Virus record (IMG/VR): IMGVR_UViG_3300008954_000077
Span: 1-50,381 of that record
DNA length: 50,381 bases
Direction: 5' to 3' (one strand)
From: a virus
The position numbers were made by a program, and so were the translations under genes. The notes beneath the pieces were generated by a model. The model was not told where the DNA came from and made no database searches. It saw only the letters and a program-made list of their open reading frames with translations. Below are positions 1 through 6,404 of this stretch, one piece after another; position 1 is the first letter of the stretch; each line of letters starts with the position of its first letter.

Positions 1-119
1 GCCAAGCGGCACGATGCGACGGAACATCGACGTAAGCTTCTTCTTCTCGGCGAACTGCTTGCGGCCTTCAATGTCCCAGATCTTCTTGAGACGATCGTAG
101 TGCATCCGGCAATCAGAAA
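1..119. repeat. Terminal direct repeat (left copy)
   Basis: These 119 bases are identical to bases 50263-50381. The repeat lies inside thyX, and joining the two copies restores one uninterrupted reading frame. It is therefore best read as assembly overlap of a circular or circularly permuted genome rather than a packaged terminal repeat. A true short terminal repeat cannot be excluded without read-depth data. Confidence 0.95.
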
Positions 120-633
120 ACGCATCGCGAAAGATCTCGCGACTCTGCTTCTTTGCCGCCTTCACCGTGGGCTCATCGTCGGGCTCGTCTCGCAGCGACA
201 TCGGCATCCAAAACGGAATGTCCTCATCGAACCGCACGAACCGCAAGCTCTTCTCGCTGATCGCCCAGCCCGCTCGATGGCGATTCATCTCGGCCGTGAA
301 GACGCGAGTAACGCCGTCGATCGCAAACGTCCACGTCGCATGCTCAAGCACGCTGCCATGACCGCTCTTCAAAATGTTGTCCAAGTACTCGGTATAGTCC
401 CGCCGCACCTTCGTCACGTTCGGGTTCAAGCCTGGCTCAAAGCTCATGTAACACTGCTTCGCCGCCAGTGCCACTGTGAGAGCAGGATCCGAAACTACCG
501 ACTCATCATCAACGCGAGTATCCGGCAACTTGAAGTCCTTACTCACCCCCATCGTCGCCAACCAACGATAAACCGCCTCTTCGTTGACCTTCGTCTCCGC
601 GATGCATTCAATGCTAATCTCTCGTTCACTCAT
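1..633 (-). CDS. thyX: Flavin-dependent thymidylate synthase ThyX, N-terminal part (gene crosses the contig join)
   Basis: ThyX makes dTMP from dUMP using methylene-tetrahydrofolate, NADPH and FAD, a common phage route to supply thymidylate for replication. Read across the join, the protein is 278 aa, within the usual family size. Visible signatures are GHGSVLEHATWTF (about residues 91-103), typical of the FAD-binding core, and NRHRAGWAISEKSLRF (about 117-132). The latter is the longer variant of the RHRxxSxNExSxR signature: Trp stands where the classic motif has Ser, and there is one extra residue. The ATG at 633 overlaps the TGA of the upstream Zn-ribbon gene as ATGA, so translation is probably coupled. 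The remainder of the gene is at 50059-50381. Family assignment is firm; the exact motif subgroup is inferred. Confidence 0.93.
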   Translation of the reverse strand, partial: MSEREISIECIAETKVNEEAVYRWLATMGVSKDFKLPDTRVDDESVVSDPALTVALAAKQCYMSFEPGLNPNVTKVRRDYTEYLDNILKSGHGSVLEHATWTFAIDGVTRVFTAEMNRHRAGWAISEKSLRFVRFDEDIPFWMPMSLRDEPDDEPTVKAAKKQSREIFRDAFSDCRMHYDRLKKIWDIEGRKQFAEKKKLTSMFRRIVPLG

Positions 634-881
634 TTGATTCCGTACCTTTTGTTGATCAGTGCCTCGTGACAGTCGATACAAGCAATCTTCTCTGGCTCGT
701 CAGGCCCAACGACAACTCGCTCCTTTACGATCTCGCCACACAAACAACAAACCGCCGCACAGTACAACTCACCGCGAGGGTTCTTCTCGATCCGATGGCT
801 GATCCGGTAGCCGATCGCCGCCACCGCCTTGCCCATGAGATGAAGCGGTTTCGCAGCCTTACGTTTCCTCGCCTTCGCCAT
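630..881 (-). CDS. Small zinc-ribbon protein, unknown function
   Basis: This 83-aa protein has a basic N-terminus (KARKRKAAK) followed by two Cys pairs, CCLC at about residues 45-48 and CIDC at about 68-71, a spacing that fits a treble-clef or zinc-ribbon fold. Function is unknown; a nucleic-acid or protein contact role is only inference. A strong purine-rich ribosome binding site (GGGGGAGGG) lies directly before its ATG. It overlaps the end of the DUF3310 gene by 23 bp and the start of thyX by 4 bp (ATGA), so the three genes form one tightly coupled operon. Confidence 0.75.
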   Translation of the reverse strand: MAKARKRKAAKPLHLMGKAVAAIGYRISHRIEKNPRGELYCAAVCCLCGEIVKERVVVGPDEPEKIACIDCHEALINKRYGIK

Positions 882-1242
882 AACCCTCCCCCTTCAATGC
901 CCTGTCCTGAGTCAGTGTCAAGCTCTTGCCACACTGGCGACAACTGTGAACGCCGATACCAGGGGCCTTCTCAATCGAACCGCGACTCATGCAGTAAGGA
1001 CAAGGAAGATTCGACAAGTCGTACGGCTCAGCCAAAGACTTCAACCTCGCGATCTCCCGTGCCAAGTACCAAGCCGCCTTCTCCAAGTCCTCGATCGCAC
1101 GACCCTTGTGCTTGTGGCGACCAATGTACTTCAAAGCATTGCCGTCGTTGAAACCAAGCCCCCAGTCCTCTATCACGTCGATCACTTCAAACTTCCCAGC
1201 GTTGTAGTGAGAAGGATGATCCACTCTCTCTTCGTTACTCAT
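859..1242 (-). CDS. DUF3310 family protein with C-terminal zinc ribbon
   Basis: The first ~50 residues carry the DUF3310 signature HPSHYN...EVIDVIEDWGLGFNDGNALKYIGRHKHKG, a short helical domain found in very many phages, often beside nucleotide-metabolism genes; its biochemical role is not established. Residues ~80-103 add CPYC...CRQC, a zinc ribbon that many family members lack, so this looks like a two-domain fusion. The gene opens the thyX operon and has a GGAG site 7 nt before its ATG. Position next to thyX agrees with a role in the nucleotide pool, but that is association only. Confidence 0.85.
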   Translation of the reverse strand: MSNEERVDHPSHYNAGKFEVIDVIEDWGLGFNDGNALKYIGRHKHKGRAIEDLEKAAWYLAREIARLKSLAEPYDLSNLPCPYCMSRGSIEKAPGIGVHSCRQCGKSLTLTQDRALKGEGYGEGEET

Positions 1243-1599
1243 GTGACAACTCCATGTCCTTAACTAGATTGACAGCCGAAATTCGATATTTGTTACCGGG
1301 GGATATGTACTAGGAGTCCCGTGACCCCGGCACGGGTCTGGTTCGGATCTGAGGTCGGCCGAAATGGGACCCGCCGCGCCGCCTCTCTTCTCGCGACGCG
1401 CGCGCCTCGCGGCCGCTCGCCCTGCAGGCTGCAGGCCATCCACTGTTACCATGGCTCGCCTTCGCAACAGCGCTTGACCTGGTCGCCTGGTGGCCGCAGC
1501 TGCCAGGGTAGCGAGGTGAGTAGGTAGCGTGCCGCGGAGTAGATGTCCCCTCGATCGCTTCGCTCTCAATACGCTGTCGCGTGTCGTCGTGGTTGCTGG
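1243..1599. other. GC-rich spacer downstream of the RHH gene and upstream of the DUF3310-thyX operon
   Basis: No convincing gene fills this 357-bp stretch. It is GC-rich, with many CGCG runs, and has a perfect 6-bp hairpin (CCCGTG at 1318-1323 with CACGGG at 1331-1336, 7-nt loop) that lacks a T tract and so is not an intrinsic terminator. It also holds a GCGGCCGC site at 1409 and repeated CTGCAG. The promoter for the DUF3310 operon should lie in 1260-1320, but no clear -35/-10 pair could be chosen by eye. The open frame 1310-1603 is listed separately with low confidence. Confidence 0.5.
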
Positions 1600-1603
1600 T
1601 CAC
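1310..1603 (-). CDS. Doubtful small ORF coupled to the RHH gene
   Basis: A 97-aa frame begins with GTG overlapping the TGA of the RHH-like gene as GTGA, the pattern used for coupled genes elsewhere in this genome. The product is Arg/Ser/Gly-rich without recognisable motifs, and other frames are open over the same GC-rich stretch. It may be only a by-product of base composition. Confidence 0.25.
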   Translation of the reverse strand: MTSNHDDTRQRIESEAIEGTSTPRHATYSPRYPGSCGHQATRSSAVAKASHGNSGWPAACRASGREARASREERRRGGSHFGRPQIRTRPVPGSRDS

Positions 1604-1830
1604 TGGTCGCTGTCTCCCTGGTTTCTGTCGTCGTGTCGAGCCCAGTTGAAACCAGAGGCCATGTCGGCAAGTCGTCGCAGCCAGGTGCTACGGTCCAGGC
1701 CAACGGCGCGCGCGACCTTGTCGTAGTGTGCCCACCTGGCGTCATCGATGCGGATCGATCGCTGCTTGTCGAGATCGCGCGAGGCCTGGTCGCTGGGTGT
1801 TGTGCTGTCGTTGTTGGTTGATTCGCTCAT
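1600..1830 (-). CDS. Ribbon-helix-helix-like small DNA-binding protein, candidate regulator
   Basis: The 76-aa protein has the layout of an Arc/MetJ-type ribbon-helix-helix repressor. A short strand SIRIDDARW (about residues 25-33) is followed by helix YDKVARAVG, a turn, and helix STWLRRLADMA, with flexible polar tails on both sides. It is the first gene leftward of the divergent control region. A sigma70-like promoter at 1872-1901 would give a leader of about 35 nt. There is no strong Shine-Dalgarno sequence before the ATG at 1830. By context it could repress one or both divergent promoters by binding the palindromes at 1888-1944. Fold and role are inferred from pattern only. Confidence 0.6.
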   Translation of the reverse strand: MSESTNNDSTTPSDQASRDLDKQRSIRIDDARWAHYDKVARAVGLDRSTWLRRLADMASGFNWARHDDRNQGDSDQ

Positions 1831-1871
1831 GTGCTGGGCTCTGTCATGACGAGGGAATGCAATAGCGGGGA

Positions 1872-1901
1872 ATTATCTTCCGATCTGTCTTGACCCGTCA
1901 A
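1872..1901 (-). promoter_or_regulatory. Leftward sigma70-like promoter
   Basis: On the minus strand TTGACG (plus-strand 1896-1901) and GATAAT (1872-1877) are separated by 18 bp. It would drive the RHH-like gene. Its -35 box directly abuts the -35 box of the rightward promoter and lies in the 1888-1903 palindrome. Confidence 0.5.
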
Positions 1902-1903
1902 GA
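1888..1903. promoter_or_regulatory. Palindromic candidate operator over both -35 boxes
   Basis: TCTTGAC-CC-GTCAAGA has perfect 7-bp arms and a 2-bp centre, and it contains the -35 hexamers of both divergent promoters. A dimeric repressor bound here would block both directions. No binding data exist; the assignment rests on symmetry and position. Confidence 0.55.
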
Positions 1904-1918
1904 TAGCAACGCTACGAT
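1890..1918 (+). promoter_or_regulatory. Rightward sigma70-like promoter of the plus-strand arm
   Basis: TTGACC at 1890-1895 and TACGAT at 1913-1918 are 17 bp apart. Predicted start is near 1925, giving a leader of about 64 nt to the first gene at 1989. The -10 element lies within the 1903-1944 inverted repeat and the -35 in the 1888-1903 palindrome, so both are placed for operator control. Confidence 0.5.
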
Positions 1919-1944
1919 CAGGTCCGATCGTAGCTTGTTGCTAT
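1903..1944. promoter_or_regulatory. Long interrupted palindrome at the rightward start site
   Basis: The left arm is ATAGCAAC followed by GCTACGATC, then a 6-nt loop AGGTCC. The right arm is GATCGTAGC, a TT insertion and GTTGCTAT. All 17 arm positions pair, with one 2-nt bulge. It covers the rightward -10 element and predicted transcription start. It may be an operator, an RNA hairpin at the 5' end of the transcript, or part of an origin. Confidence 0.6.
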
Positions 1945-1988
1945 GGTCGGCGGCACGTTGTAACGCAACTAGAACAAGGGGAAACGCG

Positions 1989-2402
1989 ATGGAGTCTAGG
2001 CCAGTTACTAAGTTGATCGGTCCTGGTGGAAAGGTAGTCAACGACTGCATGAAAGTCAGCAAGCAACACAAGAGCAAGCCAGGACAACAGAGCTTGTTCG
2101 CAGCTGCAGAGCGCGCGCGAGTGTGCCAGGACTGCGGCGGCATCGTTCCGGAAAGCGCTCCTGGTGAAGTGCTGTTGCTGCCGTGCGAGTGTGACCCGTT
2201 CGACTTGACTGAGTTCAAACCGGCCGACCCTCCGCGCGTCTCGCCTGCAGAGAGTGACGAGGACTTGTCACCATCAGACCGCCTCGCCAACTGGGCTTGG
2301 GGCTGGATGGTTGACTATGCGTGGGAGAACGTGTTGCGCAATCCTGAGCGCTCGCGATTGGCGTGGGCCATTACTGATCTCTTGGAAGATGACACGGAGT
2401 AA
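1989..2402 (+). CDS. Unknown protein with one Cys cluster, first gene of the plus-strand arm
   Basis: No family was recognised. From the ATG at 1989, preceded by AAGGGGAAACGCG, the product is 137 aa. The frame is open back to 1890, but that would run through the promoter and palindrome, so the shorter start is preferred. A CQDCGG motif with a later CECD could bind one metal ion; a Pro/Asp-rich linker follows, then a Trp-rich helical C-terminus (LANWAWGWMVDYAWENVL). As the first gene after the rightward promoter it is probably expressed early. Confidence 0.7.
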   Translation: MESRPVTKLIGPGGKVVNDCMKVSKQHKSKPGQQSLFAAAERARVCQDCGGIVPESAPGEVLLLPCECDPFDLTEFKPADPPRVSPAESDEDLSPSDRLANWAWGWMVDYAWENVLRNPERSRLAWAITDLLEDDTE

Positions 2403-2407
2403 AGACC

Positions 2408-2617
2408 ATGGCGAAAGAACGACACGAAAGCATCACAGCTGAGCGCATGTTAGACGCGATCGAGAACCGAAGCCTGGAGAACCTCGGCTTCTGCCGCGAG
2501 TGTGGCGACGAGCGCGGAGGATGCGAACCAGACGCGCGAAACTATCCCTGCGAGAACGACGCCTGCCGCGCGATGGCAGTCGATGGCGCTAAGGAATACT
2601 TATTCGAGATCGTTTGA
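2408..2617 (+). CDS. Small Cys-rich phage protein, unknown function
   Basis: The 69-aa protein has the pattern ITAERMLDAIENRSLENLGFC-x2-C, GCEPDAR.YPCENDAC and AVDGAKEYL. This resembles a widespread small family in phages and bacteria with a four-Cys metal site and no known function. It follows the previous gene by 5 bp; GGAGTAAAGACC precedes its ATG. Confidence 0.75.
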   Translation: MAKERHESITAERMLDAIENRSLENLGFCRECGDERGGCEPDARNYPCENDACRAMAVDGAKEYLFEIV

Positions 2618-2648
2618 CGCGGATCCTTTAACAAGCATTGGAAAGACC

Positions 2649-2861
2649 ATGACACAAAAGCGCAAACGAATCGACCTAATCCATGAGGGATTCTATTCCG
2701 ACGCGAGCAAGGCCAACACCTATCGCGTGATCGCTGGGCGCTCTGCTGGGATGGCTCGCGCCGTCCTGGTGGACGCAGACAACGACAAGGAAGCCAAGAC
2801 CAGGGGCGCGAATATGCTCAAGGTCAAACCGTCCGACATCGAAGCAACTCAAAAGGTGTAA
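2649..2861 (+). CDS. Hypothetical protein, 70 aa
   Basis: No family recognised. The ATG at 2649 is chosen because GGAAAGACC stands just before it; the same AAAGACCATG leader is found before the 2408 gene. The product is basic at the N-terminus (TQKRKRIDL) and predicted to be a small alpha/beta protein ending in a Lys-rich helix. The longer frame from 2502 would overlap the previous gene and has no good ribosome binding site. Confidence 0.6.
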   Translation: MTQKRKRIDLIHEGFYSDASKANTYRVIAGRSAGMARAVLVDADNDKEAKTRGANMLKVKPSDIEATQKV

Positions 2862-2863
2862 CC

Positions 2864-3028
2864 ATGGCGCGACGCAAGACAGCTGCCGAAATGTGCGAAT
2901 GGCTGCAATCGGTGTTGATTCCTGATTGCGACGAAAGCGGGCTTGATGGGTTTGTTGATACGCTCGAAGAGTGTTGCCACATCATGACCGAACAACGCGA
3001 ACGACTTGAAGCATTGGAAAACGAATGA
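2864..3028 (+). CDS. Hypothetical small helical protein, 54 aa
   Basis: A short frame starts at the ATG at 2864, 2 bp after the previous stop, preceded by AAAAGGTGTAACC. The product is acidic and helical with four Cys residues (C11, C22, C37, C38) and a charged C-terminal helix EQRERLEALENE. It ends in ATGA shared with the next gene, so it is part of a coupled series. Function unknown. Confidence 0.6.
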   Translation: MARRKTAAEMCEWLQSVLIPDCDESGLDGFVDTLEECCHIMTEQRERLEALENE

Positions 3029-3414
3029 CACACAATCGAACCATGCCGCGCGACCTATTCAACGAGGCCAAGCTTCTCAAGGGCTTGGGGCAACTCGCGC
3101 TGTTGATCCACGAAGCAGGCGGCGCGAGTCCGCTATTGCCTGCAAGCCTCCACCTGGACCACGACGGGGAGACGTTCGCCATTGAACAACACCCGCACAA
3201 CGGCTCTTTGTACGTGCCGTCAATCACTCTCTACGTTGGCCATGAAATGAAGGTTGTTGCGCTCGCGAGTGAGTACAACAGCAAAGACCCTTACCCGTTG
3301 ACGTTCGATGATCTTGACCGCGTGTTCTGCGATGACGGCCAGTTCAGCGCCGAGTTTGAAGACTACTGCAGGACGATCGACAACAAGACTTGGCATGAGG
3401 CGACGGGACTATGA
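3025..3414 (+). CDS. Hypothetical protein, 129 aa
   Basis: No family recognised. The start overlaps the previous stop by 4 bp (ATGA) and its own stop overlaps the next start the same way, so three genes are translationally coupled. The protein is soluble, acidic and mixed alpha/beta; no catalytic motif, membrane segment or metal cluster is visible. Confidence 0.65.
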   Translation: MTHNRTMPRDLFNEAKLLKGLGQLALLIHEAGGASPLLPASLHLDHDGETFAIEQHPHNGSLYVPSITLYVGHEMKVVALASEYNSKDPYPLTFDDLDRVFCDDGQFSAEFEDYCRTIDNKTWHEATGL

Positions 3415-4187
3415 AGAAACCACCGCCAACAATCACCGGATCCTTCGACAAAGGGCGCGAGGGATCCGTTGCAGTTAACTTCGGGCGCTCTGCTGGTGTT
3501 CTCTGTTGGGACGGCTGCAGGTTGAAGCATGCCGGATGTTACGCTGAAGACCTGGAGCGCATGCGGCCTAACTCGGCGCTGTCTCGCAAGCTTCTACGAA
3601 TGGAGAAGCTAACACCCGCCCAGATTTGCAACGCGGCACGCGCTGAGATCTTGGCGCGTGTCTCTGTTGGTTATTCGATTCCCTGGCTACGCTTCGCGGT
3701 CCTCGGCTCGATGCCATGGCCGCGCGATTGGCCAGGACAATCAATCAAGGCGCTGCGGTTGCTGTTGGAAGATTGCCGCGCGTTTGCTGTTCCGGTTCAC
3801 TTGCCTTGCGAGTCACCAGCTAAGGCCAAGTGGTATCAATCGAAAGTTGGCGATTTGTGCTGCGTCCGTCAGTCGATCCAAACGAACGGCGTAAGGGCTG
3901 CAGGTCCTTGCGCGTTCGTGGCTGGGATCGACATCGTAGGGGGCAACGCTGCCCGTGAGACGATCAACGGCGTACGCACAACGCGAACGAAGGCTAAACG
4001 GCTGCAGGCCGCGAGAGAGCTTGCAGCGAGGCGACAAGAGGCCACAGGACGCACAGCGCGTGTCTGTCCGGAGATCGCCTGGAAGTTTACGAAGAAGACC
4101 GAACCAAGCCCGCGCGTCAAGTGCGGCGCTGGTGGCTGCACTTGGTGTGCTGATGCTGATGTTGATGTTGTTTACCCAAAGACATAG
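3411..4187 (+). CDS. Cys-rich protein resembling phage Gp37/Gp68-type or DUF7227-type families
   Basis: The 258-aa protein has an N-terminal cluster C32-x3-C36-x6-C43-Y-A-E, similar in layout to the CxxxC...GCYAE motif of cysteine-rich phage families (DUF5131/Gp37-68 and DUF7227). Those families are suspected metal- or cluster-binding and their activity is not established. More Cys residues occur in the middle, and a C-terminal CGAGGCTWC near residue 240 completes the two-ended pattern. The N-terminal half is Trp/Pro-rich, and there is an Arg/Ala-rich helix around 195-225. Coupled by ATGA to the gene before it. A radical-SAM-like fold is possible but unproven: the classic CxxxCxxC is not present. 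Confidence 0.6.
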   Translation: MKKPPPTITGSFDKGREGSVAVNFGRSAGVLCWDGCRLKHAGCYAEDLERMRPNSALSRKLLRMEKLTPAQICNAARAEILARVSVGYSIPWLRFAVLGSMPWPRDWPGQSIKALRLLLEDCRAFAVPVHLPCESPAKAKWYQSKVGDLCCVRQSIQTNGVRAAGPCAFVAGIDIVGGNAARETINGVRTTRTKAKRLQAARELAARRQEATGRTARVCPEIAWKFTKKTEPSPRVKCGAGGCTWCADADVDVVYPKT

Positions 4188-4200
4188 GAGCGCGGAAACT

Positions 4201-4458
4201 ATGACTGGTGAAGGACTGCAGAAGCTTACGAACGATGAACTGATAGCGACCTTGCGAGCCAACCTGAAAGTGCATCGGCGCTGCTGGTGTCGCGCCCTGG
4301 TTTGGATGGGCTTGCATCCCGACGACGCAGGAAGCGCGATCGTTCTCGACCATGCCAACCCATGGAACGAACGGCTAAACGAGGCAGGCGCAGACGTGCA
4401 AGCCTGCAGGGGCGAACTAAGCCGGAGAGGATTCAAAAACATTTATGAGATCCAGTAG
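4201..4458 (+). CDS. Hypothetical protein, 85 aa
   Basis: Starts at the ATG at 4201 with GGAG upstream (TAGGAGCGCGGAAACT). The frame is open further upstream but that part lies in the previous gene in another frame. The product begins with a helical segment (LQKLTNDELIATLRANL), has a CWC motif and a Trp-containing helix. No known domain is recognisable. Confidence 0.6.
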   Translation: MTGEGLQKLTNDELIATLRANLKVHRRCWCRALVWMGLHPDDAGSAIVLDHANPWNERLNEAGADVQACRGELSRRGFKNIYEIQ

Positions 4459-4537
4459 CACGGACGCAGCTGAATTGTTCTGGACAGCTGTTGCGGTGAT
4501 CTTCATCGTGGCAGCTGTCGCCATCATTGGATGCTAA
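4445..4537 (+). CDS. Single-pass membrane peptide, 30 aa
   Basis: A tiny frame overlaps the end of the previous gene by 14 bp. After a short polar N-terminus (MRSSSTDAAE) it is one hydrophobic helix, LFWTAVAVIFIVAAVAIIG, ending in Cys. It lies directly before a strong terminator. It could be a membrane-active peptide of the superinfection-exclusion or holin type, or a chance frame; the clean helix and position favour a real gene. Confidence 0.5.
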   Translation: MRSSSTDAAELFWTAVAVIFIVAAVAIIGC

Positions 4538-4541
4538 CCAC

Positions 4542-4575
4542 GCGCGCCACCTGGTTACCAGGCGGCGCGCTTTTT
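4542..4575 (+). terminator. Strong intrinsic terminator in the plus arm
   Basis: GCGCGCC (4542-4548) and CCTGG (4550-4554) pair with CCAGG (4558-4562) and GGCGCGC (4564-4570) around a TTA loop, followed by TTTTT at 4571-4575. There is one A/C mismatch in the stem. It should end or attenuate transcripts before the second plus-strand gene group. Confidence 0.9.
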
Positions 4576-4634
4576 CCCCCGCCTGGCGAGCCGAGCCGGC
4601 CCCCAGGCCCGATAAGTCATAAGGAGTTCAGCTC

Positions 4635-5126
4635 TTGAACGACCAACATCACTGCGGCCAGGTCGGCATTGACCAGGTCAACGAACTACCCGAAACCGTC
4701 TTCGACATGGCGACCAGAGTTATGGAAACGCATGTCCCGCGTCTCATCGCTGAGCGCGGTTGCGATTGTCTTCAGTGCCAGGTTGAAGTTCGGATGGCGA
4801 TCGCCAGCGGACTTTTCCAAGCAGGTACAAACCAGTTTGGCCTAGCTCTCGGCTGCACAATGGAGACGAACGAACTACCACACGAAGCGGCCTGCGCTGC
4901 AGCTGGCCGACACGCCAACCAACTCATGCAGGTAATCGCCGAATTCTGCACGACTCAGCTGGGCGAATGGAACATGGTGAAGCTCCCCAGCACCAACGAC
5001 GACAGTACGTACGACGATTGGAAGCCACTCGAAGTTGAAGAGAACGACGCATGGGGCTGGACAATCGACACAATTGAACCCGACTTCTACTTTCCGGAGA
5101 GTGATGATGACGAGATACAAGATTGA
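4635..5126 (+). CDS. Unknown acidic protein with TTG start
   Basis: The 163-aa product has no recognised domain. The start is TTG at 4635, decided by a perfect AAGGAG at 4621-4626 placed 8 nt upstream; no ATG matches this site. A CDCLQC motif near residue 45 may bind metal, and the C-terminal 50 residues are very acidic (EVEENDAWGW, ESDDDEIQD). It sits after the terminator at 4575, so it needs read-through or its own promoter, which was not identified. Confidence 0.7.
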   Translation: MNDQHHCGQVGIDQVNELPETVFDMATRVMETHVPRLIAERGCDCLQCQVEVRMAIASGLFQAGTNQFGLALGCTMETNELPHEAACAAAGRHANQLMQVIAEFCTTQLGEWNMVKLPSTNDDSTYDDWKPLEVEENDAWGWTIDTIEPDFYFPESDDDEIQD

Positions 5127-5277
5127 ATGCAACAAATGCAAGCATGTCACGATCAGCAGATCCAACGATCCGCCAACATGCGAAAACTGCGGCGAAAACT
5201 GGAACGTACTTTGCCAACGTCTCAACAGAAGAAGCAACATCCAACAAGCATTGGAAGGTGAAGATGAAGACAACTAA
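5104..5277 (+). CDS. Small zinc-ribbon protein
   Basis: The 57-aa product (or 56 from the adjacent second ATG) has two Cys pairs, ECNKCKH near residue 10 and TCENCGENW near 30, typical of a rubredoxin-like zinc ribbon. CCGGAGAGTG precedes the ATGATG start. It overlaps the preceding gene by 23 bp and the recombinase gene by 14 bp. Role unknown. Confidence 0.65.
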   Translation: MMTRYKIECNKCKHVTISRSNDPPTCENCGENWNVLCQRLNRRSNIQQALEGEDEDN

Positions 5278-5989
5278 AGCCATCGTGTATTTGAGAGTGA
5301 GCCCACGCGGCCGCAAAGGAGACAAGTCCGGAGCGGCGATCGCTGAAGACAGCGCGGAGTCGCAAGGCTTCATCTGTTCCAAGCACTGCAATGAACGCGA
5401 GTACGACATCGAAGAAGTCTTCACTGATCTTGAGAAGTCAGGTGACGACGAGAATCGGGATGGCCTATGGGCGGCGGTACGAGCCGTCAAGCGTGGCTAC
5501 GTCCTGGTGGTTTGGAAGCGTGAACGCCTGGCACGTTCGATCTTCCTTGATGAAACCATCGGCCGCATGATCACCAGACAAGGTGGAACGATCGAAGCGG
5601 TAGAAGGCCAGCAAGAGGACACATCAGAAGGCGAGATGACTCGCAAGATCCTGGCTGTGGTCGCTGAGTACGAAAAGAAAGCAATGGCCGCACGCACTTC
5701 AGCTCAGATGAGAGCGAAGCAACGTGCAGGCCAACGCATGTCGCGTGCTGATCGTCCACCGTATGGGCAGAAGAGAGATCCCAACGACGACGCCAGGTTG
5801 ATTGATGATGTTCAAGCGCTCGAAGTGATTCAACACATCTTGCGACTAAGAGAAGAGGGAAAGACGTACCAACAAATCCAAGATGTCCTGACTGCTACGG
5901 CAACACCAGGTCCGACTGGGAATGGTTGGCATCGGGCGACTCTTCTTCGGATTGTTCGTCGCCACTCTCTTCAGGCGGCGGGCCAATAA
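5264..5989 (+). CDS. Serine recombinase (resolvase/invertase-type, small)
   Basis: The 241-aa protein begins KAIVYLRVSPRG, giving the catalytic Ser at residue 13 with Arg11. The second active-site segment reads WKRERLARS (residues 84-92), equal to the family DRLxR motif with Asp replaced by Glu. The long helix EMTRKILAVVAEYEKKAMAAR follows. The C-terminus, YQQIQDVL...WHRATLLRIVRR, is the helix-turn-helix/recombinase-type DNA contact seen in resolvases and short integrases. It lacks the large zinc and coiled-coil domains of phage integrases of 450 aa or more. It could serve for integration, dimer resolution or inversion. ATG at 5264 follows GAAGGTGAAG. Its last 95 bp overlap the convergent gene 5895-6404. 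Confidence 0.85.
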   Translation: MKTTKAIVYLRVSPRGRKGDKSGAAIAEDSAESQGFICSKHCNEREYDIEEVFTDLEKSGDDENRDGLWAAVRAVKRGYVLVVWKRERLARSIFLDETIGRMITRQGGTIEAVEGQQEDTSEGEMTRKILAVVAEYEKKAMAARTSAQMRAKQRAGQRMSRADRPPYGQKRDPNDDARLIDDVQALEVIQHILRLREEGKTYQQIQDVLTATATPGPTGNGWHRATLLRIVRRHSLQAAGQ

Positions 5990-6404
5990 GACCACGCCAC
6001 TCAAGGTAGCGTTCGACTGCGAGCAAGGATGCCTCGGCAATCAGCTCGCAGTCAACGTGTGCCATGACTTCTTCAGGCGTCGGCTTCTCGATGTTATCTG
6101 GATTCGGCTCACGTCTCTCTTTTCCAGCTGCTTGATTCTCTTGAGCAACTCGCTTCTTCACGATGCCCGCGGCCGCGGTTAAGAACTGTTCGCCAACAAC
6201 ACGGCCGTAGAAGGCAGCTGTGATCTGAACATCGTAGCCCATCACCGCAGACTTCATGCGTTGCAGGTCCAGCATGTGCATCGCTTGCTGTTGGTTCTCT
6301 TGCTGTTCAGCCTGGTGAAGTGCGGCTTGGATCCCGGCATCAGTCTGCTGCTCTGCCTGAGTCTTCTCTCGATTAGCTTTCCGCTGTCGTTGGTTTCTCG
6401 ACAT
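5895..6404 (-). CDS. Hypothetical Gln-rich protein, last gene of the minus arm
   Basis: From ATG 6404 (GGGAG 8 nt before it) the product is 169 aa. It has a basic, Gln-rich helical N-terminus (QRQRKANREKTQAEQQ), a middle helical domain around AAFYGRVVGEQFLTAAAGIVKKRV, and an acidic C-terminal tail with Glu/Ser runs. No family recognised. It overlaps the preceding gene by 32 bp and the convergent recombinase gene by 95 bp at its 3' end, so both tails are coded on both strands. Confidence 0.65.
   Translation of the reverse strand: MSRNQRQRKANREKTQAEQQTDAGIQAALHQAEQQENQQQAMHMLDLQRMKSAVMGYDVQITAAFYGRVVGEQFLTAAAGIVKKRVAQENQAAGKERREPNPDNIEKPTPEEVMAHVDCELIAEASLLAVERYLEWRGLIGPPPEESGDEQSEEESPDANHSQSDLVLP

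Noticed and set aside
1318-1336. Hairpin CCCGTG/CACGGG as a terminator
   Set aside because: No T tract follows on either strand.
1543-1821. Plus-strand 92-aa frame over the RHH-like gene
   Set aside because: It lies antisense to a frame with a recognisable RHH pattern and a promoter, shows no motif and has no good ribosome binding site.
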